Below are positions 8,972 through 16,953 of a stretch of 58,222 bases of DNA, in pieces. The notes beneath the pieces were generated by a model, which was not told the DNA's origin, searched no databases, and was given only the letters and a program-made list of their open reading frames with translations. The stretch is taken from assembly GCA_029777335.1 (NCBI GenBank), contig JAKOSN010000138.1, positions 1 to 58,222 on the forward strand, written 5' to 3'. Both the position numbers and the translations under genes were made by a program. This DNA comes from Planctomycetota bacterium. Its GTDB lineage: Bacteria; Planctomycetota; Planctomycetia; Gemmatales; Gemmataceae. Within the stretch, counting starts at the first letter, position 1. Each line of letters begins with the position of its first letter.

Positions 8972-9209
8972 TTTATAGAGGCGATCAACGGCACTTCTTA
9001 TGCCAACTTGCAAAAAAAGAAACAAGAGCACTTGGCAAGCCAGAGAAGCGAATGCAAACAAGCGGTTATTCATCAAAGACTTACGGATTGACGATTTCCC
9101 GATGCCGAGTTGAATCGCACCCGGGATTGCTCCGCTGCGGTGCCCGCGAGAAAGGCGACGGTTGCATCGAGGCCGGGCAGAGGGATTCTTGTTCTGGAAG
9201 TGGATGGCA

Positions 9210-9238
9210 CGGGAGCCGGGGGTGATACCCGGCTCCCG
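9210..9238. terminator. Strong GC-rich hairpin downstream of purF
   Basis: An 11-base perfect stem (CGGGAGCCGGG with CCCGGCTCCCG) closes a 7-base loop. It lies about 360 bases beyond the purF stop codon, so it is either a distal terminator or the end of an unrecognised plus-strand transcript. Confidence 0.4.
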
Positions 9239-9596
9239 CGTTGTTCGAGGCTCTACTGCGAAGCTCCCACTGGAGTGGCCGACCCAGTAACCACTTTGGT
9301 CCAGCGAGGTGGAATGCTCCTACTCACCGAAGCGAGCAGTGCTGGTTTCCCGCAATAGTCCAGCACGCAGCAGAGCTCGTTTGTGCGCATGGGAGAGGCC
9401 GCGACAACCGAGAGAGTTGTTGCCCCGGTGGCGTTCGTTGGCGCTGGCCTGTCCAACAACGAGGGGGCGTATACCGCCCGAGCGGTTCTTTGCCAAGAGC
9501 ACTTTTTCATCATTGGCGAGGCGCGGGCATCGACGTGCGCAAGCTGGCCAGGGACGGCGTTTTAGCACCAGCGGGTGTTACGCCGGTCCCAAAGCA

Positions 9597-11225
9597 TCAG
9601 CGTTCCACTCCTGGGGCAACGGGTTTGGGTGCGCGCCGGGAAACCACCGAGGGGAGTTCATAGGTGCGGCCGTTGCTGGTCCCAGCGCAATCGTGGAGGA
9701 GCGACAGTTCGTACAGTTTCTTGCCGGTCTGGGTTGGATAATCGCCGGTCAGGCAAGCGCGACAGAGCTGTTTGCTATCCAACCCAATGCAGCGCGACAC
9801 GGCTTCCACCGGAAGATAGAACAGACTATCGGCCCCAAGTGCCTCGGCCATCTCGTTCTGTTCTTCTTCCGTTATGCGCGAACCCTTCATGAACTTGGGC
9901 GCAAAGAGTTCCTGGACCGTGGACATGTCAATTCCGTAGAAGCATGGCGCGATGATCGGCGGACAGGCCACGCGCACATGGACCTCGCGCGCCCCGCCCC
10001 GTTCGCGCAAATCGTGCAGCAGGGTTTTCATGGTGGTGCTGCGCACAATGGTGTCCTCGATGAGGAGAACGCGCTTGGAGGCCAGCACTTCACGCAGCGG
10101 GGTGTATTTCAGTTGCACCCGTTCGGCGCGGTTCTGCCCCTCGATGAAGGTGCGGCCGACGTACCGATTGCGGATCAGGCCTTCCACCGAGGGCAAACCG
10201 AGGGCATAGGCCATGGCGTCGGCGGCCGCTTTACCGGTATCGGGAACCGGGACAACGATGGTGTCCTCGTCCAGCGGAACCCGGTTCAAGGCCAGTTCCT
10301 GGCGGGCCAGTTCCTGCCCCAGCGCGGCGCGCGTCAGGTAGACGCTCCGCTCATCGAGGGTACTGGCGACGTTGGCGAAATAGATCCACTCGAAGAAGCA
10401 ATGCGCGCGGCGAACCTCCGGGGCGAAGCGTTCGCGGCGAATTTCGCCCTGGCTGATCAGGATCATTTCGCCCGGGGCCAGCGATTGTACCTCGCGGAAC
10501 CCCAGATTCAGCAAGGGCACACTTTCACTGGCGGCGGCAAACAGGGGCCCGTCCTGCGCATAGCACAGTGGGCGGAACCCGTGCGGATCGCGCAGAATGA
10601 CCATGTCGCCCATGCCGTTCAGAAAGACAAGATTGTAGGCACCGTCGAACTTGCGCGTGAGATTGCGGAACACCTGCACCAGATCAGGGCGCTCATCCCC
10701 CCAGTGACTCAGCTCGTAGCTGAGATAATGCATGATCACTTCGGTGTCGATGTTGCGGGTCAGGTGGTAATCGGTCTGGGTGAGGAGTTGATCGCGCAGT
10801 TCGGCAAAGTTGCTCAGCTGTCCGTTGAAGGCGAAGGTGAACCATTTCCATTTACAGCCATGGTGGCGTTCAAAAGGTTGGGCGTAGCTTTTGTCAGTGG
10901 CGCCGCACGTGGCGTAGCGAACATGGCCAATTGCCGCATGGCCGGAATGCTCGCGCATGATACTGTCGTACTTGGCCTGGTGGTTGAGCCGGAAGGCTTC
11001 AATCACTCCGCCAATCTGTTTGTAGGTGTCGAGGAGTTTTTCGCGGGACGGGTTGTAGGTGGCAAAGCCTGCGGCGAGCTGTCCTCGATTTTGGAGATCG
11101 AGGAGCATGCGAGGCATCAGGCGAGAGACCTGTTCGGGGCCGGCCTTGGGCGCCAGGCGGGATGGATACTCGTGAGGAAGATGGTAGATCGCGGCAATCC
11201 CACACTCATGGTGCAGTTCGTCCAT
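9597..11225 (-). CDS. purF: Amidophosphoribosyltransferase
   Basis: First committed enzyme of purine biosynthesis; transfers the glutamine amide nitrogen to PRPP, giving phosphoribosylamine. The 542-residue protein begins [14 protein letters not shown]: the first seven residues form a propeptide and Cys8 becomes the N-terminal nucleophile of the Ntn glutaminase. GHVRYATCG and FAFNGQLSN complete that domain. The C-terminal phosphoribosyltransferase half has the PRPP loop [15 protein letters not shown]. Cysteines in [28 protein letters not shown] and [13 protein letters not shown] match the ligands of the [4Fe-4S] cluster in the Bacillus-type enzyme. Length is somewhat above the usual 475-500. 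It stands alone, with a predicted sigma-70 promoter upstream. Confidence 0.93.
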   Translation of the reverse strand: MDELHHECGIAAIYHLPHEYPSRLAPKAGPEQVSRLMPRMLLDLQNRGQLAAGFATYNPSREKLLDTYKQIGGVIEAFRLNHQAKYDSIMREHSGHAAIGHVRYATCGATDKSYAQPFERHHGCKWKWFTFAFNGQLSNFAELRDQLLTQTDYHLTRNIDTEVIMHYLSYELSHWGDERPDLVQVFRNLTRKFDGAYNLVFLNGMGDMVILRDPHGFRPLCYAQDGPLFAAASESVPLLNLGFREVQSLAPGEMILISQGEIRRERFAPEVRRAHCFFEWIYFANVASTLDERSVYLTRAALGQELARQELALNRVPLDEDTIVVPVPDTGKAAADAMAYALGLPSVEGLIRNRYVGRTFIEGQNRAERVQLKYTPLREVLASKRVLLIEDTIVRSTTMKTLLHDLRERGGAREVHVRVACPPIIAPCFYGIDMSTVQELFAPKFMKGSRITEEEQNEMAEALGADSLFYLPVEAVSRCIGLDSKQLCRACLTGDYPTQTGKKLYELSLLHDCAGTSNGRTYELPSVVSRRAPKPVAPGVER

Positions 11226-11299
11226 GTCGAGTTGTCCCGCCAGGATAGTATGTCGCTCTCCGGGATGCTCCGCCTGTTGTGGAGACAGAGAACATTGCT

Positions 11300-11328
11300 A
11301 GTATAGAGAGTACAGAGGCGGCCAACAA
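11300..11328 (-). promoter_or_regulatory. Predicted sigma-70 promoter of purF
   Basis: On the minus strand TTGTTG and TATACT are separated by exactly 17 bases, close to the housekeeping consensus. Transcription would start near 11293, about 68 bases before the purF ATG at 11225. Confidence 0.5.
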
Positions 11329-11496
11329 GAAAATCACCCGTGGGGGGGAGGGGAAGGGAGACCCGGGCGCGCTCTGATGAGTATTCGCGGTGTCCCTGGA
11401 CTGATCGTTGCCGCTGGCAGGCAAGGAGGAGTTGCTGCATAAAGAATGGGCAATCGTGCCACGCCAACCACCACTCTCCTTTCTTCTTGTTGACTT

Positions 11497-12723
11497 ATGC
11501 AGACATCTCTTCGAGTTGCCCCTGTTTTTCTTTTCCTTGCAGCTTCTCTGGCCAGCGCAGACTGGCCACGTTGGCGCGGACCGGAGGGAAACGGTGTCAC
11601 GTCCGCCAGGGGACTGCCCGAGAAATGGAGCAGCACGCAGAACGTTCGCTGGAAAATCGCTCTCCCTGGTGAGGGCGTCTCCTCGCCGATTGTCTGCAAG
11701 GGGCGAATCTTTGTGACCTCAGCGCGTGACGAGGGCAAGGTACGGCTTCTCCATGCCGTCGATCCGGTGACGGGGAAACTCCTGTGGACAGCCGAATGCA
11801 AACAGGATCAGCCCGAGAAGACCTCCGCGGTGACCGGACATGCCGCCGCCACTCCCGTCACCGACGGCGAGCGGGTCCTCGCTGCATTCGGCAACGCCGG
11901 GATCGTGGCCTACGACTTCACCGGCAAACGCCTTTGGCATCACGCGGTGGAAGGGTTCGACACCGAACTGGGTCTGGCGACCTCACCGATCCTTTATCGG
12001 GGAATGGTGCTCTGGACCTGCGATCACGATGGCGACCGCTTTACCTCGTTTGATTCGTATCTGCTTGCGCTCGACGTGCGCACAGGGAAGGTGGTGTGGA
12101 AGACCGCTCGCCCGGGAGTGGGCCGCTCGTGGAGCACCCCTCTGGTGGTCCGCACCGCGCAGGGAACTGACGAGTTGATCATCCCCGCGGAGAGCCAGTT
12201 GCGCGGCTACGACCCGACAACGGGGAAGGAATTGTGGCATCTGACGGGGCTGACACCCTGGATCACCCCGTCGCCCGTGGGTGCCTCTGGAATGGTGTAT
12301 GCCGTCTCTGGCAAGAATGGCCCGGTGCTGGCGGTCAAGGCCGGGGGACGAGGTGCGGTCAAACCAGTCTGGATGAAGCAAACAGGGGGACCGTATGTCT
12401 CCTCTCCGCTCCTTTACGGGGACTATCTCTACACGGGGGACGAGCACGGCTGGCTCACGTGCTACGAGGCGCGCACGGGGAAGCGGATCTATCGCGAACG
12501 GCACCAGGCCAAGTTTACCAGTTCTCCGGTGGCGGGAGAGGAGAAACTCTATTTCACCAGCGAGTCCGGAGAAACCTACGTCGTCGCCGCCGGGCCGCGC
12601 TATCGCTTGCTGGCGAAAAACGCACTGGGCGAAGAGGTCCTGGCCTCGCTGGTATTCTCGGAGAGCAATCTCCTGATCCGCGGCTCGCGCCATCTTTACT
12701 GCATACAGACTCCCTCGCGCTGA
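11497..12723 (+). CDS. Exported PQQ-like beta-propeller protein
   Basis: A 408-residue secreted protein with signal peptide MQTSLRVAPVFLFLAASLASA. The mature part opens with DWPRWRGPEGNGVT, typical of planctomycete PQQ-repeat proteins. Repeated blades follow, each with a D-x-x-T-G-K-x-L/V-W motif (VDPVTGKLLW, LDVRTGKVVW, YDPTTGKELW, YEARTGKRIY). This resembles the BamB/quinoprotein propeller fold, but no cofactor-binding residues can be assigned, so a scaffold or carbohydrate-related role is equally possible. It is divergent from purF and converges with the ferredoxin, with only 6 bases between stop codons. Confidence 0.82.
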   Translation: MQTSLRVAPVFLFLAASLASADWPRWRGPEGNGVTSARGLPEKWSSTQNVRWKIALPGEGVSSPIVCKGRIFVTSARDEGKVRLLHAVDPVTGKLLWTAECKQDQPEKTSAVTGHAAATPVTDGERVLAAFGNAGIVAYDFTGKRLWHHAVEGFDTELGLATSPILYRGMVLWTCDHDGDRFTSFDSYLLALDVRTGKVVWKTARPGVGRSWSTPLVVRTAQGTDELIIPAESQLRGYDPTTGKELWHLTGLTPWITPSPVGASGMVYAVSGKNGPVLAVKAGGRGAVKPVWMKQTGGPYVSSPLLYGDYLYTGDEHGWLTCYEARTGKRIYRERHQAKFTSSPVAGEEKLYFTSESGETYVVAAGPRYRLLAKNALGEEVLASLVFSESNLLIRGSRHLYCIQTPSR

Positions 12724-12729
12724 GGCGAT

Positions 12730-13044
12730 CTACCCCCGCTTCGTGCAACTCGGGCCCAGTTTGGGCTCCTGTCGGTCCGTGATGTTGGTGGTTACTCCAG
12801 TCTGCGCTCCCTGCGTGCGCTCAAGGTTAAGCTGAATGTAGTGATGCCAGCGTGCAGGCACTTCCGCCAGACTGAAGATGGCTTCAACAGGACACTCTGG
12901 TTGACAGGCGCCACACCCTATACAGGCTTCCGGATCGATGTACAGCATGGAGTCATCCTGGTAGAAGCAATCCACGGGACAGACCACCACGCAATCGGTG
13001 TACTTGCAATCATGACACGGTTCGGTGACCACATAGGGGTCCAC
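12730..13044 (-). CDS. fdxA: 7Fe ferredoxin ([3Fe-4S][4Fe-4S], FdxA/Azotobacter FdI type)
   Basis: A 104-residue low-potential electron carrier. The GTG start at 13044 follows GGGAGG by 8 bases and gives (M)[17 protein letters not shown]; the frame continues upstream but that part is unlike ferredoxins. The cysteine pattern C-x2-C-x4-C-x3-CPVDC, followed by [12 protein letters not shown], matches Azotobacter ferredoxin I. There the first, third and last cysteines hold a [3Fe-4S] cluster and the others a [4Fe-4S] cluster. The family C-terminal tail ([12 protein letters not shown]) is present. The redox partner is unknown. Confidence 0.88.
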   Translation of the reverse strand: MDPYVVTEPCHDCKYTDCVVVCPVDCFYQDDSMLYIDPEACIGCGACQPECPVEAIFSLAEVPARWHHYIQLNLERTQGAQTGVTTNITDRQEPKLGPSCTKRG

Positions 13045-13244
13045 GGCACAATCCTCCCCATCGGGAAACGAGACAGACACGACACCCACTCCACCCGAGG
13101 CAATTGCGATGCCAGAAGGGGACAGCAAGGATCGGTTTGTCTCAAGCCATTAAGAGAAAAGGCGTTGGGGGAGACAATGTCCTTGTCATCCCCGACTACC
13201 GGATCAGGATTCGCCACGAAAGATCGTCAGGTGACGAGGGAACG

Positions 13245-14870
13245 TCACTCGCAGTGATGGTTGCCGCCTTGGCGGGTGATGTGGTGTTTCTTCATCTTGC
13301 TGTAGAGGGTGGTGGGTTTGAGTCCCAGACGTATAGCTGCCCCGGTGGGGCCATAGATCCGTCCTCCGCAGGTTCGGAGTGCGTCGAGAATCGTTTGTCG
13401 TTCCAGTTCAGCCAGGGCGTGGGTGGAGGAGGGAGCGAGTGGGGTGGGCATCGTGAGCCAGGTGGGATCGATTTCCAGAGTTTGGCCACTGCACAGGATG
13501 GTTGCTCGCTCAATCAGGTTTTCCAGTTCCCGGACATTCCCGGGCCAGTGATACGAGCGTAGCTGCTCAAGGGTTCGAGACCCCACCCCGGTGATGGCTT
13601 TTCCCATTCGAGTGGCGAACAGATGCAGGAAGTGATGCACCAGGGGTTCCACGTCCTCACAGCGTTCCCGGAGTGGGGGAATCCTGATGGGGAAGACGTT
13701 GAGCCGATAGAACAGGTCGGCGCGGAACCATCCTTCCAGAACCCCCTGTTGGAGGTCGCGATTGGTGGCAGCAATGACGCGAACGTCGATCGGTCGAGCC
13801 TCGTGGCTGCCAACACGTTCAATCACTCGTTCCTGCAAGACGCGCAGAAGCAATACTTGTGTTTCCAGGGGAATCTCGGCGATCTCGTCCAGAAAAAGGC
13901 TCCCCTGATGGGCGACCTCAAATCGTCCTGCGCGAGGTCGGGTGGCTCCCGTGAAAGCACCGGCTTCGTGTCCGAACAGTTCGCTGGTGATCAGTCCCGG
14001 GGCCAGAGCTGCGCAGTTGACCTTAACCAGTAAGCGATCTCGACGCGGGCTGAGGTCGTGAACCGCCTGAGCGATCCGTTCCTTGCCCGTACCGGTTTCA
14101 CCAAGGATGAGGACGGTGCTGATGGTGGGTGCGACCTGTCGCACAGCTTTCTGGACCTGTTGCATCCCCTGGCTTTGGCCGACGATCTCCGCCAGATGTT
14201 TGGTACTGCGAATCTCGTCGCGCAGATAGACGTTTTCCTGCTGGATCTGGGCGGTCAGGCGATCCACTTCCTGCCGCAATTTTTCAAGAAAGCGATCCTT
14301 TAACTCGCTTGCTGCGAGCAACTCCTGGTTTTGCTGGGCCAGGGTGGTCAGCAAGTGAGCACGTTCCAGAGTGATGGCGATGGTCCCGGCGAGACGGCGT
14401 AGCAGCTGCGCATGGCCGTCGTGGTAACTGTTGGTTTGGCGGGAAGAGAAAAAGATCACTCCAATCGGCTTGCCATTGGCGAGCAAGGGGAGGGTGAGAT
14501 TGGAACGCATGCCTTCGCGCACAATCAGTCGGGTCGAGCGTGAATCGGGTTTGGTCTCCAGGTAGGCTTCGAGGTCGTTGATGATGCGCGGATGGCCGGT
14601 TTGCAACAGGTCTGCCAGGGTGGAGCCAGCCAGCGCGTCGGCATAACCAATCTTGAGCGATTCTGGACCATCGGTCCGACAGGCGACCAGACGCAGCATC
14701 GTCCCCTGCTCGTGAAGGAGAGCAACGGCAATGCGGTTGTAGGGGACGAGTCCACGCAGGCGGGTGTAGATGGTGGCGAACAGATCCTCGGGGGTGTGGC
14801 CCAGGGTAATCTGTTCCAGAAGGTCCGCGACCAGCGCCTCGAAGGTGGCAGGATCGGCAGTGAACGGCAT
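13245..14870 (-). CDS. Sigma-54-dependent transcriptional activator with GAF domain
   Basis: A 541-residue enhancer-binding protein of the FhlA/NorR kind. Residues about 15-172 form a GAF sensor domain, then a coiled coil (about 172-222), then the AAA+ domain: Walker A GETGTGKE at 257-264, the sigma-54-contacting GAFTGA loop at 304-309, Walker B SLFLDEI near 324, and the arginine-finger region [12 protein letters not shown]. The C-terminus carries a Fis-type HTH ([19 protein letters not shown]). It should activate sigma-54 promoters in response to a small molecule or redox signal. Its targets are unknown; neighbouring genes are the collagen-like HEAT gene upstream and the 7Fe ferredoxin downstream, both on the same strand. 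Confidence 0.9.
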   Translation of the reverse strand: MPFTADPATFEALVADLLEQITLGHTPEDLFATIYTRLRGLVPYNRIAVALLHEQGTMLRLVACRTDGPESLKIGYADALAGSTLADLLQTGHPRIINDLEAYLETKPDSRSTRLIVREGMRSNLTLPLLANGKPIGVIFFSSRQTNSYHDGHAQLLRRLAGTIAITLERAHLLTTLAQQNQELLAASELKDRFLEKLRQEVDRLTAQIQQENVYLRDEIRSTKHLAEIVGQSQGMQQVQKAVRQVAPTISTVLILGETGTGKERIAQAVHDLSPRRDRLLVKVNCAALAPGLITSELFGHEAGAFTGATRPRAGRFEVAHQGSLFLDEIAEIPLETQVLLLRVLQERVIERVGSHEARPIDVRVIAATNRDLQQGVLEGWFRADLFYRLNVFPIRIPPLRERCEDVEPLVHHFLHLFATRMGKAITGVGSRTLEQLRSYHWPGNVRELENLIERATILCSGQTLEIDPTWLTMPTPLAPSSTHALAELERQTILDALRTCGGRIYGPTGAAIRLGLKPTTLYSKMKKHHITRQGGNHHCE

Positions 14871-14893
14871 CAGGAGGGTACAGGAGGGAAAGG

Positions 14894-14934
14894 CTGAGCG
14901 AGGCCCATTTCGCTGTGTCGTGGGCCTCGCTCAG
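14894..14934 (-). terminator. Long perfect hairpin terminator
   Basis: A 14-base perfect stem (CTGAGCGAGGCCCA with its complement) closes a 13-base loop. On the minus strand it follows the collagen-like HEAT gene stop (14944) and precedes the sigma-54 activator start, separating the two. Confidence 0.7.
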
Positions 14935-14943
14935 ACGGGAGCG

Positions 14944-15915
14944 TTAATCCTTCTTGAGCAGGTGTGGCTTGGGCACGACCAGCCCCGGATCGTGAAGTTT
15001 CATCTTCTGATTGGTGGTATCGCTGGGAGTCATAAACATTCCAGGGTAGCCAGGAGTCGGCCCCCCGTACGAATCCGCGACGAGGACGCGCGCCAGGGCG
15101 AAGGCCACGCGGCGGCGCACCTGAGCATCCTCATCTTTCATCGCCTTGGTGAGTTGAGGCAATGCCTGGCGCGCCGAGGGACCAATCTGGCCGAGCACAT
15201 AGGCGGCGTTGGCCCGAGCGACGGCATCCTTGTCCTTGTTCTGCAATACTTTCACCAGGGGATCGACGGCATTTGCGCCAATCTGCACCAGCGCGGCCGC
15301 CACCAGTTGGCGCACCTCCCCATCCTTGTCTTCCAGGCCGTCGATCAGCACAGGGAGAAGTTCCTTGTACTGCTCACGCCCCGGAGGGCCTCCCGGAAAG
15401 CCCTCACCTCCGGGGAAACCCGGCGCGGTGCCAGGTCCCGATCCCGGGCGGGGCGGACCACCTCCCGGCCCAGGGAAACCAGGCCCCCCCGGCGTCCCTG
15501 GTCCTGTGCCCGGGGGGAGTCCCGGACCGCCGCCTGCACCCGGAGGCCCTCCCGGTCCCGGGCCGGGAGGAAGTCCCGGGGCTCCACCTGGAGGACCACC
15601 CGTGGGCGATCCCGGAATGCCAGGACCGCCTCCCCCAGGGAGCGGAACCGGCTCATTCGAAGGCGGATTATCTGGCGTTCCGGGGCGTGGCGGGAAGGGG
15701 GGACGAGGTCGCACAGGCTTTCCACCCGGAACCTGTGCCTCGTCTTCCTCGTCGGCGATGGCCACATCTGCCAGGGCCACCGTGCGTGCCTGTGGGCAGC
15801 AGGACGGCGTTTTTGCCGTGGGTGCAGGGGGAATTTCACGTTCGGCATTGGCATAGACCCAGACCGCCAGTGCGACGGCAAGTCCGCCTGCAATCAACCA
15901 GGCATGTTTGGTCAT
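14944..15915 (-). CDS. Membrane-anchored or exported collagen-like Pro/Gly-rich HEAT-repeat protein
   Basis: A 323-residue protein in three parts. Residues 6-22 are a hydrophobic N-terminal anchor or signal (HAWLIAGGLAVALAVWVYA). Residues about 63-180 are almost entirely Gly, Pro and a few Ser/Thr/Phe (for example GLPPGPGPGGPPGAGG), resembling collagen-like or extended linkers, although the Gly-x-y spacing is irregular. Residues 183-280 form two to three HEAT/PBS-lyase-like repeats (LIDGLEDKDGEVRQLVAAAL, PLVKVLQNKDKDAVARANAA, LTKAMKDEDAQVRRRVAFAL). A protein-interaction role outside or at the membrane is inferred. It begins 84 bases after the FGE-fold gene, on the same strand, with GAGAGGA as ribosome-binding site. 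Confidence 0.75.
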   Translation of the reverse strand: MTKHAWLIAGGLAVALAVWVYANAEREIPPAPTAKTPSCCPQARTVALADVAIADEEDEAQVPGGKPVRPRPPFPPRPGTPDNPPSNEPVPLPGGGGPGIPGSPTGGPPGGAPGLPPGPGPGGPPGAGGGPGLPPGTGPGTPGGPGFPGPGGGPPRPGSGPGTAPGFPGGEGFPGGPPGREQYKELLPVLIDGLEDKDGEVRQLVAAALVQIGANAVDPLVKVLQNKDKDAVARANAAYVLGQIGPSARQALPQLTKAMKDEDAQVRRRVAFALARVLVADSYGGPTPGYPGMFMTPSDTTNQKMKLHDPGLVVPKPHLLKKD

Positions 15916-15963
15916 GGTTGTCCTCTCCGAAAGGTCACCCGATAGGTCTCTTGAGACTACTCT

Positions 15964-16012
15964 GCCCAGGCGCTTGTTGACAAGGAAAATCCCTGGTTCT
16001 CAAGCGCTGGGA
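15964..16012 (-). terminator. Bulged hairpin at the end of the RT-FGE operon
   Basis: CCCAGGCGCTTG (15964-15975) pairs with CAAGCGCTGGG (16001-16011) with one bulged G and a 25-base loop. It overlaps the FGE stop codon and may terminate the minus-strand RT-FGE transcript. Confidence 0.45.
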
Positions 16013-16953
16013 CGCCAGGGGAGGAAAAAGGCTGGCCGAAAGCCCACCCAGGCGTTGCGGCGCGTCAGCGACAGTTTGCGTCGATGCCAGCTTACCATGC
16101 GCATCGGATCGGTGCGCAAAAAGCAACTGCCGCGCACGGCCGCATATTGAGGGACATCGGGGCGAATCTCCGGAATGACAGGGACCGCCGTTGGGATTAC
16201 CGCCGGATCGTCATTGGGTGTCATCTGGCACCACTCCGAGACATTCCCCACCATGTCCTCGCAACCGTGGGCCGATCGGGTGCGCGGATAGTTCCCCACC
16301 GGGCAGGTTCGAGCCGAGGCCACATTGGTCAGCCTGTTCATCCCGGGGCCGTAAAGATCGCGCCCTCCCCAGGGGTAGGCACGAGCATCACTTCCCCGGG
16401 CCGCCTTTTCCCACAACCATTCTGTGGGGAGCGTTAAACCTGCCCAGCGGCAATAGTGCAGGGCATCGAGATAGGAAACCCATACCACAGGGTGCCTTTC
16501 CAACCCCGGGGGAATCGCTCCCTTCGTCCAGTGTGCCAGGAAAGTCTCCGCATCGTCGGTCGGAGAGTAGTTCGTTGCGTCAAGAAATGTCTTGAACTGC
16601 GCATTGGTGACCGGGAAGCGCGCGAGAGAGAAGGCGGGGCCCTCAGTCAGGGTGCACGTTTCGCCAATCGCATAACGCCCTGCGGGGATTTCTATCATCT
16701 CCATCTCATCCAGGGGGCTGATCCAGAATGCGCCGTGTTGAGAGCGAGAGCGCTCGTGGGGCGGAATGTGCCGAATCAGGTCGTGCTCCAGGGCAAAGTC
16801 CGATACGGCGAACGAATCGTCGTAGCCGGCCGATTGCACCACGAGTTGCCAGGCGCGGCAACGACGCTGCATCCGGTCTGCTTCGCCGAGCAAACTCCTT
16901 AACTGTGCCAGCACAACTGCCGACGGATAGGTCGTTGGGGCAGGATCACTCAC
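16000..16953 (-). CDS. FGE/SUMF1-fold (C-type-lectin-like) protein, catalytic cysteines absent, coupled to the RT
   Basis: A 317-residue protein starting at GTG 16953 after GGAGGAAAC; the GTGA overlaps the TGA of the RT gene by 4 bases, so translation is probably coupled. Residues 1-83 are an unrecognised alpha-helical domain. Residues about 84-310 are a complete formylglycine-generating-enzyme/sulfatase-modifying domain: MIEIPAGRYAIG, FPVTNAQFKTF, HPVVWVSYLDALHYCRWAGLTLPTEWLWEKAARG, YPWGG, DMVGNVSEWC, and a terminal GFRPA. At the position where true FGE has GGSYLC-x4-C there is RGSCFLRTDPM, so the copper-binding cysteine pair is missing. A binding role rather than sulfatase activation is inferred. 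The same fold is used for ligand binding in other systems. Confidence 0.85.
   Translation of the reverse strand: MSDPAPTTYPSAVVLAQLRSLLGEADRMQRRCRAWQLVVQSAGYDDSFAVSDFALEHDLIRHIPPHERSRSQHGAFWISPLDEMEMIEIPAGRYAIGETCTLTEGPAFSLARFPVTNAQFKTFLDATNYSPTDDAETFLAHWTKGAIPPGLERHPVVWVSYLDALHYCRWAGLTLPTEWLWEKAARGSDARAYPWGGRDLYGPGMNRLTNVASARTCPVGNYPRTRSAHGCEDMVGNVSEWCQMTPNDDPAVIPTAVPVIPEIRPDVPQYAAVRGSCFLRTDPMRMVSWHRRKLSLTRRNAWVGFRPAFFLPWRPSA

Larger units (their letters stand above)
8813..9596. other. Long gene-poor region
   Basis: No ORF here resembles a protein family on either strand. The region contains two strong hairpins (listed separately) and a poly-A stretch near 9015. No tRNA cloverleaf was found by eye. 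It could hold an unrecognised RNA gene or decayed sequence. Confidence 0.35.

Noticed and set aside
9080..9170. Possible tRNA gene in the gene-poor region
   Set aside because: No acceptor, anticodon and T-arm set could be assembled; the GTTGAATCGCAC segment lacks a pairing arm.
9309..11306. 665-residue plus-strand ORF opposite purF
   Set aside because: Antisense shadow; purF on the minus strand has all expected motifs.
15209..15856. Plus-strand collagen-like ORF opposite the HEAT protein
   Set aside because: GGN and CCN codons complement each other, so a Gly/Pro-rich gene yields a Gly/Pro-rich antisense ORF. The minus-strand frame has a signal and HEAT repeats, the plus-strand frame has not.
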